Source of the DNA: Unio delphinus
Taxonomy: Eukaryota > Mollusca > Bivalvia > Unionida > Unionidae
Assembly (NCBI GenBank): GCA_029339505.1
Contig: JAQISU010000233.1
Coordinates: 6,185,501-6,249,500 of the forward strand
Length of the DNA: 64,000 nucleotides
Reading direction: 5' to 3'
In this document: in pieces, positions 56,525-64,000 of the stretch
Layout: each line of letters begins with the position of its first letter
Position numbering within the stretch: position 1 is the first letter of the stretch
Program-made: the position numbers and the translations under genes
Notes under the pieces: model-generated
The model's input: only the letters and a program-made list of their open reading frames with translations
Databases searched by the model: none
Told to the model about the DNA's origin: nothing

Positions 56525-57770
56525 CAATTTATAATACAAATAGTACCGCTGACATTGAACCAGCTGAATACTATTTCCTGACCTTGTTTACACTGCTTTG
56601 AGGACTCAGTGCAATACGTTTTCACATGCGATTGTCATCAAGGCGTGTTCCTTGGCCAAATCCAATCACATCCTAGTAAACATTTAAGGGCGGGAACGCT
56701 CTCAAGAAGAATGGCGGGAAGAAAACTGATTATGATACATTTGCTAAACCATGCAGGCGGGCAACCCATGTTTCAGTTCGTAAAACCCAATAACGAGAAA
56801 AGGCAAGTTGGTGGTGGTACACAAACCACACAATACCAGAACAATAATGACTTGGCATGTCACCTATAAATGGGGAGCGGAAACCTGATTAATTGACCTA
56901 TATCTAACGAGCTGGAAGTACAATTGCATGTGTGAGATTCACGGTCAAGAAACCACTCAACCTCACCAGTGAGATGCTAGTAAGGACGTGAACAGAGAAA
57001 TAAATCCTACGTCCCGGGTAGGAAGGGAATAACGTTCTCAACGAGCATGCAGGGACAGCTAACGAATATGACCAAACAAATTCATGATCAACCATGATCG
57101 AAATCTTAAGAAGAATAAGTACACACTTATTATCTTTAATTTATATACAAACCACCAGGGCCGTATTATCCATAAGGCTGACTATGCTGAAGCCTAGGGG
57201 CCCACCAAGAGCAGGGGCCGATGCAACCTTTAGCCATGCCATGGCAGTGCTGCGTAATCGAAAATTCCACATTAAAATATTCCTACTCCATGCCACAACA
57301 ATCAGACTGCTGCTAAATTCCACCTTTTTAATTCATTTTTGGTAAGTTTGTATTAATTAAAAGAGCGGGAAATTCGCAGGTGGATGTTGAGGGGCCCATA
57401 GAAGTTCGAAGTCTAGGGGCCCTGCCATGGGTTAATACGGCACTGCAACCCACATTTGTCATCTTTTGGGATGACAGGGAGACAATAACTTAACATATTA
57501 CCATTAGAACAGGAAATAGGGTGACACCTCCAACTCTTTACCTGCCCATACTGGGACCAAGTCATTGGGTGCCAACATAACGGTACTTGTTCAAAGTTTA
57601 CCAAAGGTTTAAAATATACACTTTAAGGCAGGTCATATAAATCCATGATGTGCATGCACTCCGTTATGCTTCCCTCACCCAAGAAATGTAAACGTTTATT
57701 AACTTATATGTTGAGATTCACGTTGTTCACGTATAGTGTAATTCTACAGCAAGCTAATGTCAGAATTGTA
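56525..57770 (+). repeat. Segmental duplication block e, copy 3 (partial, interrupted)
   Basis: Matches 51365-51770: 'GACATTGAACCA', 'CTATTTCCTGACCTTGTTTA', 'TTGGCCA(A/C)ATCCAATCACAT', 'CGTTATGCTTCCCTC'. Interrupted by the MITE at 57156-57445. Confidence 0.75.
57156..57445. mobile_element. hAT-like MITE, 290 bp
   Basis: Inverted ends CAGGGCCGTATTA...TTAATACGGCACTG, flanked by CAAACCAC and CAACCCAC (7 of 8 match). Interior contains 'CCTAGGGGCCC' strings and no coding frame. Confidence 0.8.
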
Positions 57771-57784
57771 TGCAGTTTTGGAAT

Positions 57785-57924
57785 CAGCGCCGGTGCAAGG
57801 CAGATATCTTGTACCCCCCCCCCCCTTGCACTCACGTCCTCCCCCAACCGCCCATCATGAAATAAACACTTAGCCCAGCGCCCTAGGCGATTGCCTAGTT
57901 CGCCTAGCGGAAGCGCCGGCCCTG
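57785..57924. mobile_element. hAT-like MITE, 140 bp, perfect 8-bp TSD
   Basis: Ends CAGCGCCGGTGC...GCGCCGGCCCTG, flanked on both sides by TTTGGAAT (57777-57784 and 57925-57932). Confidence 0.9.
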
Positions 57925-57932
57925 TTTGGAAT

Positions 57933-59560
57933 GTATTCGATAATTTTCAAACGAATTACGGAAATTATTATTACGGTTTAAGATATTTGAAAAGAGCACC
58001 ATAAACATATAACTATATATAATGAATCATTTTATTTTTTGAAGTCAAACAATTGTTTATTAGTATGTAATAGATGTGATCGAATTGGACGCATCCGTGT
58101 GCCATGTATTAAAATATGGAAAATGAACTCTACCGGAGTACACATTACTAACGTCCGAACGCGCAATAAATTACATAAAATAAACCCAAACTAGAAAAGT
58201 TATTGCCATTGTGTAATCAGATTTTACACATGTTGTCCGGGAAGCAAAAATGTCCAAGCAGAGTTAGCGGGAGGTGAACATCTGAGGAAAGGTGAAGATG
58301 TATATTCAATAATCAAAATCACGACTAAATAATCAAACACCAACATTAAGAGTATCCAAAGTTTTACAGCCTCAGAAAACAAAGGGACTTCAATAAGCCA
58401 GGATAATCAGTAGAGAGAACCTGGAAAATTCGTTGTCTTCAAAAACAGGAAACTATAAAGAGAAAATATAGTGCATGTTACAAAAATGTTTCATTAGCCA
58501 GACGTTTGTCGTCAGATACAAGATCTGTGCGTTCGGGGGGAAAATGGAATCTCCAATCGATTAGACGGGTCTCTTCTTTACGTCAAAGCCATCACGTGAT
58601 ACTGGTTAAAAAATGGTAAAATAGTTTCGAATAATTACGTAGAAAGAAAACTATATTTAAAAAGACAAATAAAGATATTTCGGAGCATTGAGACCTCAGA
58701 AAATAAATTTCGTATATTTTTCATATTCCATTGTAACATTGAAAGCCTTACAGAATCTGAAAACACGCTATCTCGTATACTTTTACATACTCTTTAAATC
58801 TGAAATGCCTAATCTGGTTATTCAATCGAAAACACGCTTACATACTCTTTAAATTTTAAATGCCTCATTTGGTTATTGATCTGTATATCTGTATCGACGA
58901 TTCGTTTTGAATTTCGCTCATTCAGCAAAGCTAAAATAGTTCGGAAGCATACGAGTGACGGTGGTGGGGTTATGTATTTGTTCTATGTGCCTATGAATAC
59001 TTCTCGGCCTGGAATGTCCCAACATGGCTATTTAATACATTTCGGCCTGGAATGCCATAGCATGGCTTATAAATGTTTATCTGCCTGGAAGGCCTCAACT
59101 TTTCCAAACAACATATCGAACTCGTTCATTCCGTCGACTTAACAAAACACGTGTTCAGGCTTACGTATTTACAGGACTGTGATATTTTCTCATAACATCC
59201 AGAACAAAGTCCGTTTACTCGTTGCTGTCTTTTTCACACTGGAACAAAGTGTATTACAAGGGACATTACATAGTAAAATCGTCAATCGCCTCTATCTGAT
59301 CAAAGATTCCATATACAAATTTCAAACATGATATATATAAATCAACAGGTTCATCATATTTGGCAACGTTTGTGGAATAAAAATATGCAGACTTAAGAAC
59401 ACAAAAACCCATATTGCAGAGTGGCATTCCCAGTCTAGAACGAATGGATAACTTAGGTGGTTTTGTTACAATCGCTTAGCCATGCATACCAAGTGAAACG
59501 CGAATCGTGCCAGTGCTACTTTGAGCCTTTTAAGTGTAATGTTGCCCTAGCAAAGTCAAG
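57933..59560. other. No gene seen
   Basis: Anonymous AT-rich sequence. A short local duplication ('CTTACATACTCTTTAAAT') occurs near 58782 and 58838. Confidence 0.5.
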
Positions 59561-60110
59561 GATATATATATATATATATATATATAATGCACAACTAGTA
59601 TCTAACTACCCTCAGCGCTTTCGGCTCTTAATGAGTCGTTTTCAAAGGCAAATACAATAATTAGACAAGACAAACAAATTTAAAACAGAAAAACCGTTGT
59701 GTTTGCAAACATTTACATGGCTGTGTCGACAGGAATTAAACTTTTAAATGTATTATGGTTCAACTAGTTTATTTCACATATGTTATTGACATAGAAATCG
59801 ATGAGCCATAACAACATTGTTATTTTATGTAATTTTATGCAAGCGCAAATTATATTCCGGATATTTTATTGCTATTGTAGTACAGTAGTTATGTTATTTT
59901 ATGTAAATTTATGCAAGCGCATATTATATCCCGGATATTTCATTATTATTGTAGCAGTTATGAGCTACTAAACAAATTTAGAGTCTGTAAAAAAAAATGT
60001 TTCAGATGCAAAAGATAAATTTATTTATGCATGGCTGCGTTTTCTATTTTTCTTAGTTTCAACCGCTTCTAAGGCGGCGTATCCAGTAAGATTCCTTTTC
60101 ATTCCTGGTT

Positions 60111-60347
60111 TCAGAACACCAGTTGCGGTTGTGAACAATTACGTGTCATATCATAGAAAGTGTAGCCAGGGTAGGATAAGTGTATGGCTTCAGCTTGTGT
60201 CAACCAATCAGATATATGATGGTTGATCCTTTTGTGTAACTTTTCAGTTTCTCCGACATTCTGAAGGCTACAGATCTTACATGCGATGAGATAAATTACA
60301 GTTTGTTTTGCAAGTTTTGTATGGACCATGTGTATAGAGAGCTCCAT
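60111..60347 (-). pseudogene. Penelope-like element fragment (GIY-YIG endonuclease)
   Basis: 78 codons on the minus strand: VIYLIACKICSLQNVGETEK is the GIY-YIG core as found at the C-terminus of Penelope-like retroelements, followed by KRINHHISDW (Arg/His region) and a Pro-Gly-Tyr segment. Known role: DNA nicking for retrotransposition. No reverse transcriptase is attached. The element tail may extend down to about 59565, where 'GACTCATTAAGAGCCGAAAG' (minus) precedes a (TA)n run. Confidence 0.75.
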
Positions 60348-63296
60348 AGAGCTGGCTTGCTGTAATCAGTAAGAAAATCACTAGATGCTAACTACACATT
60401 GGGGGATAATCAAATCGTTAATCTTCCTATATCAGACACTACTTTATTTCAACATTATCAGAAGATAATCGTGTACCAAAAGTTAGAGCATCCCGAGGTT
60501 AATGTTATTTCAACTGTCATAGCGTTTTCAATACATTTTAGTGGCCCATGCGGCTTTTCTGGTTACTGAGAAATTTATTTTTACTGCAAGGCGTCATGGC
60601 TTATGTTACAAATTATTTCAGTTAGGTATCAATCACAGAATATGGAATGGGACTGTCAATCAATAGACAAATATGTACGTCAGTCTAATCCTTTCAAGGA
60701 TAATTTGTAACAGATTGCTGGCGTCGAAAGGCACACGTCAGGTGGAAAATTATCTCTTTGGTTGTAAATAACATTTATCAATGAACGGCTTGATGTTTTA
60801 ACAACATGCAACTTTGGTTTTGTATTTCTCGACAATCCATACCCAGTTCTTCTGTAAGAGATGACATGTTTATTTTGTGTCGTTCGAAAATCAAGGTAAA
60901 TCACTCAAAGAACATACATTTTTAGTACTCCAAACCGCCATCTCTTAATCCAACATTGTATATTTGAATGCAAGAAATGTCAACGGTATCACTCATACAA
61001 TCAAACACGTTATACGTTTTTTATTTGTTCAAGTAGAAATCCAACCAATACCACAGTAACAACTCGCATCACTGAATTCATGCGAAATCATCCTAACCCA
61101 TTCGGCCTAGCGCGCACCCCTATGACTGGATAGGACATATTTCAACAGTACAGATTCGAGGTGCACGACAGCACTCGCTAGACAAGCGGAATTAAACACG
61201 CAGCTAAGTGCACAAACCAGCTGGATTTCTATTTTGAAATTGAATGGTATTTTTTAAAATAAAATTAGAACTGTAATTTATATCTCTATGTCGAACAGAG
61301 AGCAAAGTGGTATCCCGGGATCCCACATTGTTAATTCGGATACATGATTACATGAAGATAATATACACAGGAATATCCAAATCAAAGTGAGAATGTAACA
61401 AAACAAAACAAAACAGAATAGGTTCGCAATTTTAGAATATATGTGAGGCTGCACGCTAAGGATGGTAACCTCTGATACAACCTGACACCATCAACACTCT
61501 CCCCATGGCTGAAGCGAGGCATACTCTTAAAAGTCACGTGAGGTCGATGTGAAATGTGTGATAAAGCATAAACCCAAATTGCACACTGGTGCTTTGTCCT
61601 CTGGTTTATTGTTCATTATTTTATAAAATACCGCAAAGCACAAGGGCTCGTATCATTGCCTTACAATTTACTAATAGACTATATATATATATATGTGTGT
61701 GCTTTATAATAATACGTTTGGAGAGGGGGGTATTTCTTTAATTTCTTATGCGAAAACGAGGTTATCCGTAGCGCCATATGTCATTTTCAGTGTACCAATG
61801 AGAGGGCAGTATTTAATTCATTCGCGGTACATGCATACATGCAGCTGCGATCATGGCCATGTCCAGTGGTAACTTTGGAAAACGTGCTGGTCATTCCTTA
61901 AAAATGGCATAGTGAGTAAAAGTTTAATGTAGATGTAAAAATTAAAATAGTTGAGCAAAACATTGGTGCAATGGCTTTTGTCCATCGTCGTGAGTAACCT
62001 GAGGTATCAGAGTAGATTCTTAAATGGTTCGCATGAGAAACGGAAGAAGTGTCCTTCCTTTTAGTATTATGTAGTATATATGATTTAAATGTAATGTAAC
62101 CAACGATGTGTCTCGGTACCTCAACATGTGTTATAATGACTTATCGGACACCCAACAGAGGGTTACGATTATTTATCGATCTGTATGTAAGGACATTACT
62201 AAAAGAATAACACCAAAATAATCAAACAGGTTACAGAGTTGTCTTTTGCTGCATGCCGGACTCGAGCCCTTGTTTCGAGTAACAACGCCTATTATTTCGT
62301 TCTTATGCAACAGCACCTTATCTAATTCGGGCATGCCCTCATCTCAAGAACCAAAACAACAGGTTGGAGCCGGGACTAAGTTTTTTTTCTTTTTGGATCT
62401 ATGAGAACTCGTTCGCAAGGCAAGCGAAAATGAACACTCAGCTAAATGCACTAACCCACTGTATTTATCAATGAAAGGTATTCAGGAAATAAAATATAAT
62501 AAATTGAAATCTGCAACACAGCGTTACACACACACTTACACACAGGATATAGAAAACGTGTATATTTAATTGATTTACGCAGGATATTCCTCAGTTTTCA
62601 CACTGTTAGTTTTGATATTTCGTTTTTTGAATGTCAGAAGAAAACACGATATTTGTATTACGAATAAAAGTTTCAAACATATATCCTGTTTTTCCTCAAT
62701 TATTTAGAAATGCACTAAGAGTTCTTTTCAATTTTCAAAGTACAGAAAGAAGTAGGAGGTTGAACACCTTCGCTAGCTATTTACACCTTGGCGGATTTAA
62801 TAGGTATATGGAATCGCATCACAATTAGTATTTCCATTTCAGTACCAACGAATGTAGTTCTAGTCTATGTTTAGAACATTTGTTCCTCTCTCGATTTGGT
62901 GGTGATAGCAGTTTTTTTGATGCAGTTTTTGCAGGGATTTAAAGGTAATTGTTTATTCTTGAGAATATGAGCTTAGAGAGTGGTTGCCTGTGTGCATTTC
63001 GGCGACAGTGCACATTGAGTAATAAGACCTCGGCGATGATCCGGAAGTGAAATAAATGTTATCTTTAAATGCTGTTCTATTTACAGCGCAGCCTCTCAAA
63101 AACAAATGCAGGTGAACCCTTGAAAATAATTTCACCGTAAAGTCATCTTTATAGGTATTTTAGATTAACATATGATTTGTATTGATTGTCATACAGTGGA
63201 AAGGTCAGTACTGCGAAATATATGTAGAGAACATATAGTAAAATTAATTGCGATGCATGTCCATGTCCGTGGTCCAATCAAAAGAAAAATAATAGC
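60348..63296. other. No gene seen
   Basis: Anonymous sequence with short TA and TG runs near 61680-61700. Confidence 0.45.
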
Positions 63297-64000
63297 AAAA
63301 AAGCATACCAACTGGTGAAAGACCTGACCAGTGTAAAACAAGGACGCTCCTCCATCATTCAAGATAAGGGAGGGAAATGTCTTACAGAAGAACAAGACAT
63401 TCTTAAGATGTGGACAGAATACTGCTCAGACCTGTACAACCACAGACCTACAGGGGACCCAGACATACTCAACTCCCCATCAGTGACCAACACTGACAAC
63501 TATCCCATCCTCAGAGAAGACGTACAGGCTGCAGTGAAAGCATTGAAAAAAGGGAAGGCAACATGTGTAGACAACATTCCTGCAGAACTAGTCCAAGAAG
63601 GGGGTGAAGCCATGATAAGCGCCCTACTAACAATCTGCAACAAGATCTGGCAGACAGGGGAATGGCCAACACCATGGACTCAGTCACTCATAGTAACTAT
63701 CCCGAAAGAAAGGCAATTTGCAGCAATGTCAGAACTATCGTACGATCAGTCTTATATGCCACCCAAGCAAAGTCATGCTAAAAATTATATTAAACAGACT
63801 GAAGCCGCGGGCAGAGGAAATCATAGCTGAAGAACAGGCAGGCTTCAGACAAGGGCGAAGCACAACTGAACAGATTTTCAACCTGAGAATAATATGTGAG
63901 AATTACCTCCAGCACCAACAAGACCTTTATAGATTTTAAGAAGGCGTTTGACAGGGTATGGCATGCAGCCCTTTGGTCCACCATGAAGCTGTACAACATC
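63297..64000 (+). pseudogene. Non-LTR retrotransposon reverse transcriptase, 5'-truncated, runs off the window
   Basis: Starts abruptly near 63297 with LVKDLTSVKQGRSSII, typical of the linker before the RT domain. AAVKALKKGKATCVDNIPAE follows, then QNYRTISLICHPSKVMLKII, EEQAGFRQGRSTTEQIFNLR and FIDFKKAFDRVWH (RT domains 1-3 up to the FDxV region). Two frame changes (about 63703-63715 and about 63925-63935) break it, so this copy is inactive. Known role: target-primed reverse transcription. The clade cannot be fixed from this fragment, and the catalytic FADD-type motif would lie beyond 64000. Confidence 0.88.

Overview
The window looks like non-coding nuclear DNA of an invertebrate, most likely a bivalve mollusc. 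It is AT-rich, full of simple repeats, and carries tRNA-derived SINEs of two families. One family has a central core ('...AGGACTGGTC...GTGACTGGG...') that I associate with bivalve V-type SINEs. I see no convincing host gene. Every recognisable coding sequence belongs to a mobile or virus-like element.

Layout. 1-1195: unique DNA with a SINE fragment. 1204-6540: a 5.3-kb DNA transposon with ~0.5-0.7-kb terminal inverted repeats and a perfect 8-bp target duplication; it carries a RecQ-type helicase exon on + and a multi-exon gene on -. 6.5-25.2 kb: mostly anonymous DNA with microsatellites, a decayed LINE endonuclease (about 14.56-15.34 kb) and a decayed coding-like stretch of unknown origin (15.9-18.7 kb). 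25266-25532: a full SINE with 12-bp target duplications. 25614-40611: the main feature, a 14,998-bp Polinton/Maverick-like endogenous virus. 40.6-47.1 kb: more SINEs and simple repeats. 47.1-57.8 kb: a diverged, rearranged tandem segmental duplication with an internal minisatellite. 55.5-57.9 kb: four MITEs. 60111-60347: a Penelope-like GIY-YIG fragment. 63297-64000: a LINE reverse transcriptase running off the end.

The Polinton-like element has 176/196-bp inverted repeats that are themselves palindromic, and a 5-bp target duplication. It encodes a full virion and replication set: double-jelly-roll major capsid protein, A32/FtsK-type packaging ATPase, adenovirus-type maturation protease, retroviral-type integrase, several small virion-type proteins, a zinc ribbon linked to a parvovirus-type phospholipase A2 domain, and an HNH homing-type endonuclease. 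Its replication protein joins a family B DNA polymerase, a superfamily 1 helicase and a C-terminal HNH/zinc module in one gene, unlike the stand-alone pPolB of canonical Polintons as I know them. Virion genes are packed head to tail on the minus strand (25.8-32.9 kb). Replication and packaging genes occupy 34.7-40.4 kb on both strands, separated by very short divergent gaps (about 4 and 24 bp) or overlaps. Two virion genes share an identical 35-bp upstream block that is probably a late promoter. A 55-bp perfect inverted repeat sits in the largest internal non-coding gap.

The copy is dead or badly assembled. Four genes are broken by frameshifts, three of them in homopolymers, and at least four by in-frame stops. 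Two local tandem duplications and one missing start codon add to this. Read as written, the main replication, protease, entry-type and structural genes are interrupted; the major capsid, integrase and ATPase frames are intact.
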